A DNA stretch of 64,000 nt from Breviolum minutum Mf 1.05b.01 (GCA_000507305.1 DF239089.1:408100-472099); one strand, 5' to 3'; shown: positions 51,527 through 62,746, numbered from the stretch's first letter. Notes: generated by a model not told the origin, from the sequence alone. Numbers and translations: made by a program.

Positions 51527-51562
51527 GCAGAAGAGAGGGCCAAGAAACTAGCGGCGAAGAAG
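51527..51562 (+). CDS. candidate exon, Lys/Ala-rich, unassigned
   Basis: Acceptor CCCGAAG, GC donor AAGAAG^GCAAGA. Reads AEERAKKLAAKK and would continue KARDLR if the donor is not used. It could be a helical segment of the downstream plus-strand gene. Confidence 0.35.
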
Positions 51563-51564
51563 GC

Positions 51565-52808
51565 AAGAGATTTAAGATCCATCCATTCCTCGGTTATGTA
51601 TAAGTCACAAATGGGGATCATGAGACCAAATTGGGATGGATTGGGAACATTCCAAAGTTCATGATCAAGATGCTTCCCTGAAATCAGCAAGAGACAAGAA
51701 TCATCATTCTTTTTGGATATGGATCCCTGTCCGAGTGAATTGGTATCAAAAACTTAATTTGGACCTTCCACCGAAGGTTTTTGGTATGTAAAAAACAGCA
51801 GGCACCGTTTATTGGCCCAAAAATTTCGGCTCTTTCCCAAGTCATGGTGCCAAAAAAACACGTAAAAAATTCAGGTTCGGGGCAGCTTGGTGGATGCCCA
51901 AAACTCAGGGCGAATCTCAGTTGAAAGGAAGTTGGTGAACCCTCAGATCATCTCGTGCCAAGGAGCAGATTTCTGGAGGCAAGGGGATTTTGGGGGTGGA
52001 TTTTGGATCAGCAAAACACCTATTTTGCTGCTTCCAAATTGATATTTATCATTATTTATCTATCATTTTTGCACTCAAGGGCCGAAGTCAACAGTACTTC
52101 ATCTCTGAAACTTAATGGCATCTGAAAAAATACATGTTCCTTTTGGGATAGCTTCCTGGCAGGGGCGATCTTCGTTTCATGGAGTTTGCTGGAATTTAAT
52201 GAAGCAGTGAAGGTAACAGGTTTTTACACGACGAATTGCAGATCGCAAGCACCAGACCAGCATTCCATCTTTATCTTTGTACACAACTGAGATCCCATAT
52301 GCCAACTTCGACTTCTTTCACATACATACTTTTTGAATTTTAACCTATTCTTCCTTACATGATGTACAATTTCACTAAGAGGTCCATCTGGAACATCCAG
52401 CAGTTTCAGGGGTCTTCATTCGAAATCCACCCTTATCAGCCTTTGAGGTGCCAATGCTACCTCAAGCCAAAAGCCAGAGACAAGGTGGACGAGATCCATC
52501 CGTTGCTTAGATTGGGACTTTCATGAGAACTTGGAGAAGCTTGGCATTTTTCTGATAGGCTGATGACAGTGAAGTCATTTGTTTCATAGTGAGAAGTTGT
52601 GATCTCATTGGATTCGACGATTCGAGGTTCCCAAGTTTTCCCCCAAAAAAGTGTGCCACTGCCCTTTGAAACAAATTTTTGGAAATCTGAGAAGCTTTCA
52701 ACTTGTATAGGAGCAATGCACCTGAAGCGTCCGGAGTCTTGTTGAGAGCTGGGAGGTAAGTGGTCGTTGGGAATAGGTTGTGATGAAACTAACAAGTGAA
52801 ACAATTAT
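51565..52808. other. non-coding stretch with a family-K relic
   Basis: TGAAACTTAATGGCATCTGA / GGCAGGGGCGATCTTCGTTTCA at about 52107-52180. The rest shows no exon with splice context. Confidence 0.4.
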
Positions 52809-52919
52809 ATGGTTGTTTCCAAATATAGGGGTACTCCAAAATGGATGGTTTATAATGGAAATCCCTATTTTTCAATGGATGATTTGGGGGGGAAAACTAC
52901 TATTTTTGGAAACATCCAT
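52809..52919. mobile_element. MITE family B, copy 4
   Basis: ATGGTTGTTTCCAAATATAG / CTATTTTTGGAAACATCCAT, AAAATGGATGG inner arm. It ends 6 bp before the next exon. Confidence 0.85.
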
Positions 52920-52925
52920 GTTGAG

Positions 52926-53040
52926 GCCCAAAGAGGCGGAAGGTGGCAGGGCCCGACGACGAGGAAGTGTCTATGGTCAGTTTGGATGCCCAAGAGGTTG
53001 TTGACGCGGAAGGAAATGATAAAAAGGATTTTTCACAAAG
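52926..53040 (+). CDS. candidate exon with a nuclear-localisation-like start, unassigned
   Basis: Acceptor GTTGAG, donor CAAAG^GTTTTT. Reads PKRRKVAGPDDEEVSMVSLD then AQEVVDAEGNDKKDFSQ, a basic patch followed by an acidic disordered stretch. The basic P-K-R-R-K-V word looks like a classical nuclear import signal. The family-B element next to its acceptor forms most of the preceding intron end. Confidence 0.5.
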
Positions 53041-53765
53041 GTTTTTCGGAATGTTTGAAACTTGGAATTGATGATTAAAAAAAAACATATGACTTTTCAT
53101 GACTTTTCGACATGGCACCTTTTGCATTCTGATACTCAGTGGGTTGGATCTTTGGCATATGCGTCGGTTTTTGCTTCAGGTCGTCAACACTCGGAACAAC
53201 GAGCACTTCATCTAGATTGGCTCGGAACCCAGAGTCATGCGCACTTGCTTGGTGGGTATACGTGAAACTGCATTGTGCGCATCATTAAATGTACCACGCG
53301 GTACTTGAATTGTGATAAGTACAAAGAGCAAGTTTAGACTAGCATGCGAAAAAAGTGTTGTATGCTGTCTTGCTTCGAGGACACCACGAGCCAAAGCCTT
53401 TCGTTGGCACACACTGAAGTGCCACGGTCTCTGCCGCGAGGCTTGCCAATCCAAAAGGGAGTTGCGGGAAAGACTACTAAGCCATGTGTAGTGCTGCATT
53501 TGTATTGTTGGCATTAGATTCATGTCTAGAACCTAGACTATGCCAAATGATTGTTTTGATCCTTTTTGGATGTTTGACAACACTATCCCAATTTCTTCAA
53601 AGCAATGTAGGCTTCTGAAAAGTAACTTTTAAGATCAAGGCATGTTGAAGGTTTGGGATGTTGGCAACCATCTTTTAGTTGAAATAAGTACCAGTCTGAT
53701 GTTTCTGTTTGATCTATTTTTGACAACGGTGACCTCTAGTGCTATGGTGATATGTTCTATGCCAG

Positions 53766-53895
53766 GCCGAAGCAAAGAACCGCCGCTGGAGCTCCCAGAG
53801 ATCTTCTTGGGGATTCAACCCTGCAACAACTCATGGAATGCCTGGAATATAATTCCAGGCCATGTCATGCCATGTCTATTTTCTTGAAAACATGA
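53766..53895 (+). CDS. candidate terminal exon, unassigned
   Basis: Acceptor CTATGCCAG. Reads PKQRTAAGAPRDLLGDSTLQ then QLMECLEYNSRPCHAMSIFL and KT to a TGA. May be the last exon of the gene that includes 52926. A small palindrome (GGAATATAATTCC) lies inside the reading frame. Confidence 0.35.
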
Positions 53896-53940
53896 AAATT
53901 ATTGCCACATGAGATACACTAATATTGTGGAATATCAAAG

Positions 53941-54620
53941 TCCCCATGCCAAATTTCTTTTTTTTTTCCTTCTGAGGTTACCTGGTCCAGTCCAGACCTC
54001 AAAAAGCAAAAAAATGTGCTAAATTCATTTTGATCCATTTAATAAGAAATCTGCAAAATAGAACAATGATTCAGAAGAAAGAAAACCTATTATAATTATT
54101 TTCCTTTTCTGAGGAGCTGAATAAAATGGACTAAATTTAACGGCAAAAAAAACAAAAATAATTAAATTATATTATATTAATATAATTTATTTTCCAATTT
54201 AGATAGAAAAAAAACAAGATATAAAGAAATAATAAAAAAACATATATAAATAAATATCGGGCAAAAATTCCGAATAAAGAAATTAAATTTTCATAAATTT
54301 TATTTAGAAAAAAAAATATATATAAAATATTAATTATTAATAGGGGATATTTTAAAAATTATGGTAATTTTNAATTATTTTTATTATATTTCGATTTATT
54401 GTCTATTTAATTTATAATTCATATCAAAAAAAATCAATAATATAAAGTAGATTTATATAAATATCATTATGTCTATTTTTTTTTCCATATATAAAAAATA
54501 ATTTATAAAATTATATCTAATTATATATCTAAGAATCAATTATATCCATTTGCTAATTTATACAATCAATTCCCTTTTCAACCTTTAATTACATACTAAA
54601 ATTCCAAAATAACTTTAAAA
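53941..54620. other. AT-rich island
   Basis: About 680 bp dominated by A/T with AAATTATATTATATT-like text and one undetermined base at 54371, unlike any neighbouring DNA. No ORF, repeat family or RNA structure is recognised. It sits exactly where plus-strand candidate exons stop and minus-strand ones begin. Confidence 0.9.
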
Positions 54621-55581
54621 CTTTGCCAACAAATCCAGGACTTTTGTCAACAATAGGAATATCAAAACACGGAAACACCCAACATTTTTATCCTGCATAT
54701 CTATGTACATTGTTTTGCATACTTCCAAATTGGAGAAAACATATATGGCATTTCACTTCAAAAGATGTTTTTAACATATATGATATTTCGACCTATGATA
54801 TATGTGAGTACGTATATCTATATTAGATGTATCTGTATACGTTTGATAAATTGGAACATAGCTTTTATGACAGATCCTTTAGTTCGCACCAAGGATCTAT
54901 GGCATCTATGGCTGCCAGAATCAGAAATTGCAATCAACTACCAAGCATCCGTCACGCTGTGGGTTGCTACCAGTGACATTAGCAAACTACAGTAGCTATC
55001 TCCGATTCAGTGGCGAAAGCAAGCTATGAAAAAGCTCAGCCCGTTTTGGGTGGAGATCATCAAGCCTGATATCGCTGGCATAAAATTCAACACCTCAGCA
55101 ACAAGCGAGGCCGTAAATTCTTCATTCCGGTTGATTGAAAGCAGTACCTTCGAGTGTGAACATTTTGTGCCTTGTCTACACTCGCTGCAGGCTTGGAAGG
55201 TCCTCCCCCCTTTAAATAGATGGTATCCACTAGGAATTCTCTGAAAAACCAAGCACTGTGCGCAACTCCAACTTGCAGATCTGCGATTCGATGTTCCACA
55301 GAATTCGTTGAAGATATCAAGTTTCAAATCCTACCAATTCAAGCCCCTTCCCCCCCGCAAGTTTGAACAATTTCAGCATCACAATTCCATATCAATCAGA
55401 TCACCCTGTTCCAATTCAGAATTAAGGTTGAAACTAAACTTCATGTCTCAAGGCTTGCTTCCTGTCGAGAAAGTTCCTTGGAAAGCTCCTGCCATGCGAT
55501 GCCACGTAGAAGATACAGCTCGGTTGCCCAAACGAAAACCCATCGAAGTCAAAGATAGGAGATTAGCCCTTGCTGAATGTA
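54621..55581. other. stretch with a weak minus-strand exon-like frame
   Basis: At 55007-55327 the minus strand is open for about 106 codons with paired cysteines (CAQC ... CSECRQGTKC), which could be part of a Cys-rich extracellular repeat. Splice ends are unclear. Plus-strand frames at 55026 and 55308 overlap it and have no better support. Confidence 0.25.
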
Positions 55582-55682
55582 CTCCCCTGAAAACTAACAT
55601 GTCCCCTGAAAATCAATGGTTGGAAGATGTATTCCCTACTGAATTAGTCCCTTTTTAGGGGACATGTTAGTTTTCGGGGGTG
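55582..55682. mobile_element. palindromic element, family D, copy 5
   Basis: CTCCCCTGAAAACTAACATG / CATGTTAGTTTTCGGGGGTG, TA on each side, AAAATCAATGG core. Confidence 0.88.
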
Positions 55683-56043
55683 TAACTTATTGTGAGGTGT
55701 TTTGAGATTGTAGTGCGATCAAAGATGATCAGAGTGGAATGTGGTGTGGCGCTGTAGCATTTGTGGCAGCTTTACTCTTTCTGACAGCCTGGACCTCACA
55801 ATTTGGAACGTGGCTGTTGAATTCCAAAGGGTAGAAAACCAGTCATTTAACATCTTGGCATCCTGTTGGAATCCCATCGAAAACAATCACATTGCCACAT
55901 AGCCTGGAACTTAACTCCAACAAAGAATCAAATGAAGCGGAAGAAAACAACATAAAAAGATATTCAACAAAATATAGCCTGCAAATATCCTTGGGAAAGA
56001 TGTCTCCTATACCTGACCCAGTTGGAACACATCCAAGCCTTGC

Positions 56044-56328
56044 TCAACTCGTCCGTGCTCGTCTCTGTGCCCTGCGCATGGACCCATTAAGATATTCTTT
56101 CGGCATCTGGTGACCATGATGGGAAAACCTAAAGACATGCATTGTTGCTACAAACATAAAAATTTGAATACCCGATCTTTCCATAAGAATAACAGTTGCA
56201 AAAATCCCGCAAAGAACTATGATAACTGCAAGGATACAAAACTCCGTTGAAATCTCACCATTTAAAAAAGATTCACTGCCAACCATGAACCCTTGATGAA
56301 TCCATCCAGCCTCAAGGAAGGCATGTAC
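56044..56328 (-). CDS. candidate terminal exon of a membrane protein
   Basis: Acceptor CTCAAG. Reads VHAFLEAGWIHQGFMVGSES, then a hydrophobic helix FCILAVIIVLCGIFATVILM, then a basic tail ending RRAQRRARTS and a stop; 94 residues. One clear transmembrane segment followed by a positively charged end suggests a single-span or last-span topology with the C-terminus in the cytosol. No family recognised. Confidence 0.4.
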   Translation of the reverse strand, partial: VHAFLEAGWIHQGFMVGSESFLNGEISTEFCILAVIIVLCGIFATVILMERSGIQIFMFVATMHVFRFSHHGHQMPKEYLNGSMRRAQRRARTS

Positions 56329-56889
56329 CTTGAGACATGGAAAATTGAAACAGCCCAAAGTGGTTGGTTGGTTGGTCATTCCTAAAAGATTCCCCTTCTT
56401 AGATCACCACTTCTAATGGTGATGTTGGCAACTTCTTTTGGCCAGATTTCATACAACAATGACTTCAAGAAATTGGCAGAACAGCAGTTCCAGAAGGTAA
56501 ACCTTGATGCCATGGCAGCAGAAGTTGATGTCAAAACATATCAACCCCAAAACACTGTAAGCACCTTTCAGAGCAAGCACCTTATTAAAGTGGCTTTCAC
56601 TCACGTCTTTATTTGCCGATTTTGTTGACATTTCCGTAGGGAAAAACCATTTTGATCTAGGGCTCTGGACGTCACAGCTACACTTTTCATGGGCAGTACC
56701 TCCAACTTCCACACGTGGAAGCCTTGCCATCATTGGGGACGTGTTAAAAAACTTCTGAGCTCCTCACAAAAAAGAATTTGGAATCCAGGAATGAATGCAA
56801 GGACGACATTTCTACAGCATCTTTCTTATGGTGATTCATTTGAAATCATATGGTGATTTAGCTTTCTTATGGTGATTCATCACCTTGAC
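56329..56889. other. intron or small exons, ambiguous
   Basis: At 56410-56560 both strands are open. The plus reads NNDFKKLAEQQFQKVNLDAM; the minus reads a hydrophobic frame (GAYSVLGLICFDINF). Strand cannot be decided by eye. Confidence 0.25.
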
Positions 56890-57035
56890 CTGTACAAAGT
56901 CATGTGAAGTTTCAATATGCCGTGAGGACGCCATGAAAGCTCCCGCTGGTAGAACCTCGGCTTCAACAGTGCGGTAAAGGGACAAAGCCTCCTCTTTGGA
57001 GGCAGAGTCATTTCGCAAAGGTTCAAAGGGGAAAG
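56890..57035 (-). CDS. candidate internal exon, unassigned
   Basis: Acceptor GAGGACAG, donor GTACAG^GTCAAG. Reads FPFEPLRNDSASKEEALSLY then RTVEAEVLPAGAFMASSRHI and ETSHDFVQ. Its phase (needs one base) joins exactly to the preceding exon at 57187 as KP-A-FPF. That in-phase join is good evidence for a real gene. Confidence 0.55.
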
Positions 57036-57186
57036 CTGTCCTCCATCAAAACCACAGTCACACATACAAAATGCTTCAAAATTAGAAACTTCAAAGACCC
57101 CAACTTCCTAAAACAAGCAAATATCAAAGCATCCTTTCCTCTTTGACAAACAGCACTGGGGTTTCTAGCTGCATTGCGCCACTCAC

Positions 57187-57438
57187 CAGGTTTGGTGGCA
57201 TAGCTAGGACGAAGGGTGCCCAAGTGTGTTACCTGGGCATCCAACGACTCAAATCCAGCGAGGGAAGGTTGGTAGCCCATGTGATTACATATCACTGGTG
57301 GCTTATCGGATGATAACAAGTAATAGAGTAGCACATCTGCATATCCATGTCCGTCGTTAGGCTCTCTAAACAGAGAACAGCTGTCATTTTGGACAGCTGC
57401 ATGCAAGGCCTCATCACAACCGCGGGCCATGAAAGGGC
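57187..57438 (-). CDS. candidate internal or first exon, unassigned
   Basis: Acceptor TTGCTAAG, strong donor CCTG^GTGAGT. Reads MARGCDEALHAAVQNDSCSL, continues with YADVLLYYLLSSDKPPVICN and HMGYQPSLAGFESLDAQ to YATKP. 84 codons with natural composition. An internal ATG could also start the protein. No family recognised. Joins in phase to the exon at 56890. Confidence 0.55.
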
Positions 57439-57726
57439 CTTAGCAACTCAGCCAGCCTCTCTTCAGTCTTTCGGCTTGAACATGAACATCATGTTGCGGT
57501 GAAACAATCAGCGGACCAAAAACATCCAAACACCAAATCAACACACATCAATGAAGATTTCACGGCATCGCAAAAAGACAAGACTGCACAAAGTCTCTGG
57601 AGGGTCTTGTCTTTGGAGCACAAATTATATATGTTTTCGCATAGATACAAGAAAACATGTCATGAACCAAGAATCAAGGGCACATTCAATGTCAAAGAAC
57701 GCCAAAAAGGACATGGACAAAAACTG

Positions 57727-57955
57727 CAAGTAGCTCCCGCTCCAACTTCCCCTTCCGAAAGATCTAGGAAATCTGCCAAATCGAAGTGGAGGCTTGGAGG
57801 TCTCCTGTTGATGTGAGATGGGTGTGTAAGTAGCTTCATGTCCAACAAAACAAGGTCGTTCAGTTTATTGTCCGCCTCTGCGACATGTTTCACAGTTTCC
57901 AAGTCTTTGTGTTTTGGATGTTTGACATTTTGCTTATCTTCGTTGGCACGACCAC
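57727..57955 (-). CDS. candidate exon(s), unassigned, ends uncertain
   Basis: Minus-strand open stretch reading RANEDKQNVKHPKHKDLETV, DNKLNDLVLLDMKLL and RPPSLHFDLADFLDLSEGEV. Charged and helical; possibly split by a small intron. Splice ends not fixed. Confidence 0.35.
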
Positions 57956-58199
57956 TACGACAGGTCATCGTCATCGTCATGATGATGGCCATCACGATTT
58001 GTTGGTGCTCTCAGTCTTCTTTGTCTTCATTATTACCCTATCATTCTCAGAATTGAGAATCAAACCTTGAAAGAAGGGAAATCCTCAATTGATATCACCA
58101 GATCTGTCACAATACGGTGACTTGTGATTTGTGAACAAGGACATGGATTGCATTCAATATCCGCCGACCCGAGCCGGGGGTGGTCTGCATCTATCATAC

Positions 58200-58343
58200 C
58201 GAAATTTGGGCTTCGATTTTTGGAGGTTCCAAGTGCCAGCCACCACTTTTTCCATGTCCAGGGTCCCCAACAGACAGGGTGACCCAAAGCTCGAATGCAG
58301 TGAAGGCAGTCACGAAGATGCAGAAGGTCCCATCGGCCTGAAC
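58200..58343 (-). CDS. candidate internal exon with a GxxxxGKS word
   Basis: Acceptor CGAGAG, donor TTTCG^GTATGA, 48 codons phase 0 to phase 0. Reads VQADGTFCIFVTAFTAFELW then VTLSVGDPGHGKSGGWHLEP and PKIEAQIS. G-D-P-G-H-G-K-S matches the Walker A consensus, but the hydrophobic, beta-like context (ELWVTLSVGDP) could equally be a C2-like or other sandwich fold, so function is open. Confidence 0.5.
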
Positions 58344-59086
58344 CTCTCGAAATCCAACACTTGTAGTGAGATCGTTGTAGTTTTTCATCCTTTACAGGCC
58401 CCTGCTCTCTGAGCATGAAAACACTCCAGTTTGTAGTACAATCACTAGAAGCAAAAAGATACCTTTGAGGTGATATCTTCTCTTGGAATTAAATTTGAGA
58501 TATCTTTCAAGAATTACTGGAAGTGTATTTTGAAATTATCTCACAAAGAATCACAACTCACCTGTGACCAGGAAGTCGCGGAGCTTCCCATGGCAGCAGA
58601 GGAGACCTGACATCACCAGTTCTTTGGTGGTTTTGAACTTGGAGATTGACAAAACTTTTGCGATAACATGCCTTAACCAGACTTAACCCAGTTGGGTGTG
58701 CTTAAAATAAACTGCAACTCATGAGATGCGTTAGTGAAACAAAAAAAGGCTACAGAGTCTTTGTACATCAATAGTATTACAGCCATGAATTTTTACAGGG
58801 ACACTGAAATACCATCACTTCCTGGAAGCGTGCAATGCTGTTAGGAAGGCATCTTTGCCCCCCAGTCGGATCTAGATCATGCATTCTATAAGCAATGGAG
58901 ATCTGAAGGGTTCGGCAATGGGGATAGCCTATTATAAGGAAAGAACCAAGTCAAACCATGGTAGGAATTAGCCATTTAAAATCAGATGATGTCATTTCCT
59001 GAATTCATGGGTGGCGTTGCCGAAATATTGATTTCATTTGTGACAAAAGGATTATGTTTTCATTGATTTCACGGTTATTCAATGGG
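58344..59086. other. non-coding stretch, nothing assigned
   Basis: Probably intronic for the minus-strand gene(s). No foldback family recognised. Confidence 0.4.
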
Positions 59087-59192
59087 TAAATCCCTGAAAA
59101 CTAACATGGCAATGGACAAAAATCATCATTTTTAATTGGAGCTACATCTTCTAAATGGTTGTTTTTCCATTGTCATGTGAGTTTTTGGGGGT
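59087..59192. mobile_element. palindromic element, family D, copy 6
   Basis: AAATCCCTGAAAACTAACAT / CATGTGAGTTTTTGGGGGTA, core AATGGAC. Confidence 0.75.
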
Positions 59193-59369
59193 ATATCTCT
59201 ACTTCTTATCTATACCAATTGGAGACCTCTATAAGCCCATGGCCTCTACGGCCAAGGTGGACGACTCATCATGACCATCAAAGATGCCCAAGGCCAATGC
59301 GGAAGCCTTAGGGGGAAAGCGACAGCGACAGTGGATGTGGTTGAAGCAAGATGGCAATTTCAATGGTTA

Positions 59370-59475
59370 TTTGGGGGTTTCCTAGAATGGTGGTACCCCA
59401 AAATGGATGGTTTATAAGGGAAACCCCTATTAAAATGGATGATTTGGGGGTACCACCATTTTCGGAAACACCCAT
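59370..59475. mobile_element. MITE family B, copy 5
   Basis: TTTGGGGGTTTCCTAGAATG / CATTTTCGGAAACACCCATT, with GGTGGTACCCC / GGGGGTACCACC arms. Confidence 0.85.
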
Positions 59476-59832
59476 TTGACGTTTGGGATATCCAGTTAGG
59501 AAATCACTGATGCTTATCTTAATGATCATATAGTCATGATTAGTCGTTATGGCATTTTCAATGGTTAGGATAATTTTTGGAACATAATCTTCCGTTTGTG
59601 TTCAGATTTCCCCATGGATCGAAAGGGATCCGGGGATTCGAAACATGTGATGGTTTAAGTCCGGTTTCGAGGAAGGTGCAAACATAACGGGTAAACCAAA
59701 GGACATTTTGTTGTTGTAAAACTCAACTCATATGATAAGTACGGGGGTCTTCAATCAACGGGCGAGTGCATCCCAATCCTATGGTTTTTACACAGGACGC
59801 CTCAGGGTCATCTGTTTAGATAGAGGTCTGAC

Positions 59833-59911
59833 CCTTGAAAAGCAACTCTGATTTCAGGTGCATTTCTAACATACTTTTGTCCAACTTCAGGACATACTTT
59901 GCAAGCGATCC
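59833..59911 (-). CDS. candidate internal exon, unassigned
   Basis: Strong acceptor GATTTTCCAG, donor CAAGG^GTCAGA. Reads GSLAKYVLKLDKSMLEMHLK then SELLFK, 26 codons, helical and Leu/Lys-rich. Confidence 0.45.
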
Positions 59912-61663
59912 CTGGAAAATCAGAAAAGAAACACATCTCCTCCCTTCAATGTCCCATGCTTCGCATCCCGAAAACTGACTCGTCAAATTTTCCACACTCT
60001 GAAACATACTGTATGCCTTTGACATTGAAGAATTCTGTTTCCTCAGTCAAATCTCTCCATCTCTCACCAATGTCTCATTTGGAGCAAGCAACCCTCAGGA
60101 CAGGTTGTGGTGGTGTCGGCAGCTCACTGAAAAAGTGAAGGTCGAACTGACTCAGCTCCTGAAACATTACACCAACGGAGGTCCTCAGGGTGACCCCATT
60201 GGTGGTAACCATTCAGGGATGTGTGTGTACTTCAGGGGTTGCTTATTTATCTTATTTCAATAGTCACGATATTTCATAAGCTCATGGCACTGCTAGCCGC
60301 AGTTTTCAAATATCGAACACAATGTACTTGCAACATCATCTCTCATTTGGGATATCTTGAAACCAACCATATCCAACCATCTGATTGATGGAGCTTCTCT
60401 CTCCTGTAATCTTAACATACACACAACAAAAAGATCCACCTTTACCTTGGTATCCACCATGAAAAAAAACACAAGTTATGTTGCCATATTCGATTGGCCA
60501 AGGGTAGAAACCAACTCACAAATCAACAGCTTCACTGATGGGCACCTTGGACTTGTTTTCTTGTATGGGCACTCGTGGCGCCTGGCAACAAACAACGAGG
60601 AGCCAATCTGCTGGTTTTCCTCCCAAAAAGGTCTGGTTGGAAGGACTTCTTGATAGTGTGTATTTATATTATACACATACATACATTACATTACATTACA
60701 TTACATTATATTACATGAGATCACAGCACAGCACATCACATAGATATACGTCACCACTGCCAGGACACAGCCTCATATGATTGCAGCTTTCAAGCTATGT
60801 CTTACTGAATTTCATCCTTCATGGTCTCCCCAGTGTGTTGCAAAAGAACACACTGTGTACTTAGTTACAAGCAAAAATAGTTGCTTCAGTGTATCGGATC
60901 CTTTCCAGCTCAAAAGTTGATTCAACACAAACGAACAGCAGTGCCTCCTTGCAAAAAAAGGTGGATTTCAGGGTAAATAGTTGATGCATGTTGTTGTTTG
61001 ATGGGTCATCTCATGTGCAAGTGATGTGATGACACACAAATGTGCATTATATCCATCAAGTGTGCATCTACGCTGACCGCTGACTTTGATACCTCCCAAC
61101 CATCTTGAACTTCAGCTTGATGCTGATTGATATGAACTTCAAACCTTGTAGACACTTCCTTGTGTTGAGGCTGTGTGCTCAGTGCGACAGTGTACGCCTC
61201 TGCCATCCCAACACCATGCCACTGACCGAGGGAAGGTACCTCGTTGGTGTTGGTTGAGTTGGTCGGTTTGGTGGTGAAAAGGGTAAGTCAGAGCTCCCAA
61301 AACAACCCACAGAAACTCTTGAAATCTCGACGCTATTTGATTGGGCGATAAGGTTCTGAAATTGAGGGATACAAACAACCTGAAGAAATTGGTCTCCACC
61401 CAATTGAAGGGTAATTTTGCACCGAAAAATCTGAAAGTTGCTAACAAACCGGCCAAGTTTTGGTATATAACAAACTGGCCAACTTCCAGGAGGATTCAAA
61501 CTATCAAACCCTTTGGGTCCCGTCAAAAATGTGCTAGGAATCTCCGATTTCGATCCAGGTCCCCATCTCACCTCAAAGGAAAAGGTCAAGGCCTTGGGAT
61601 AGCCATACCTCGGTTCAACCAACAAAAAAAACAGCAAAACCACTGAGGTTTCTCCAAGTGGTA
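59912..61663. other. stretch with several weak minus-strand open frames
   Basis: Minus-strand frames at about 60490-60660 and 61180-61640 are open on overlapping frames, but splice ends and frame could not be settled. A plus frame at 61341-61646 overlaps the second. No motif recognised. Confidence 0.25.
60679..60716. repeat. pentanucleotide microsatellite (ACATT)n
   Basis: About seven ATTAC/ACATT units with one change, preceded by ACATAC units. Confidence 0.9.
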
Positions 61664-61761
61664 CTGTTGATGGAGGAAATCCTGCACCAGTTGATATGGT
61701 AAAAATCCCATTTACAGGGTTTCATACATGTTGGGTGGTACAGGATTTCTTTCATCAACAG
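61664..61761. mobile_element. MITE family A, copy 9
   Basis: CTGTTGATGGAGGAAATCCT / AGGATTTCTTTCATCAACAG, TA on each side. Confidence 0.88.
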
Positions 61762-62016
61762 TATTTCTTTTGATATGGAAAATAAGTATAGCTAGTTATA
61801 GCTGAAATCTCGGTTGTTCTGGAAGAATTGCAGCGATCTGGTCAGTTTGGTCAGACATTGGATGCAAAGCTCCTGTGAGGTACTAAGTTCCAAACTCCCA
61901 AAGTGCTGGAGGGACATTGGAAACGACCTGCAACTTTTCTAAACGGCTATAGTATGAACATGATTAAGCATGCATGTCCTGAGATCCTCAATACCAAGCA
62001 CCAATCCCCTTTAAGC

Positions 62017-62076
62017 CTCATTCCAAGCTTGATCAGCATCATCCGACTTCAAGATCTTCTGCGCATGTGTCTTGTC
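62017..62076 (-). CDS. candidate internal exon, unassigned
   Basis: Acceptor TTTTGGGCAG, GC donor AATGAG^GCTTAA, exactly 20 codons: DKTHAQKILKSDDADQAWNE. The GC donor is in the same style as the Ariadne introns. Confidence 0.5.
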
Positions 62077-62178
62077 CTGCCCAAAAAAACAACAAAAACA
62101 CACACACTTTCAACATAAGAATATTGTTTCAACAATTCTCATTCTTGTTTCAAACCTCAACAATTTGTTTCAAAGCAC

Positions 62179-62258
62179 CGTTTCTGCCCAGGATTTGGAG
62201 TTCCCAACCTCAATTCCCCCCAAGCTCCGTCCTGTGCAAGACGCTCAGCAGGCCTGAA
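62179..62258 (-). CDS. candidate internal exon, unassigned
   Basis: Acceptor TTCTTACAG, donor AAACG^GTGCTT. Reads FRPAERLAQDGAWGELRLGT then PNPGQK. Its end phase does not join directly to the exon at 62017, so a small exon probably lies between. Confidence 0.45.
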
Positions 62259-62746
62259 CTGTAAGAATTTCACCAAATATATCTGCAATTATGACATGTA
62301 TATTGTTGTATACGCAGATGATTGTGTATACATATATATATATATAGCACTTATGTGTATATCTGTTGCATGCAAAGATGCTACAGAGATGCATACATGC
62401 CATAAACTACCATCCATTGAAAGAACACCTGGGAACTCCTCAACTTGCCAGGTAGTGAAGCTTCCCTGCCACTGCTTGAGTCCCCCAACCCTTGCATGGT
62501 TTGCTCCATTTCAGCCTCCTGTCCAAGCAAGATGGAAAATGGACATGTAAGGATGTTCTGATGATAGAATCATATCAGATCCATGACGCCTGACACACCC
62601 TATCTTGCCAATATTTCGAGGTGACACTATGTTTTCAGAATTTCTTTTCTAGATCAAAGGCAATCTATTTTTGTGGCAACTGACCAACGACGGAAATGGC
62701 AAGGCCCCTTGAGAAAGCCAAGCACAATCAAACCATTCTCACGCAC

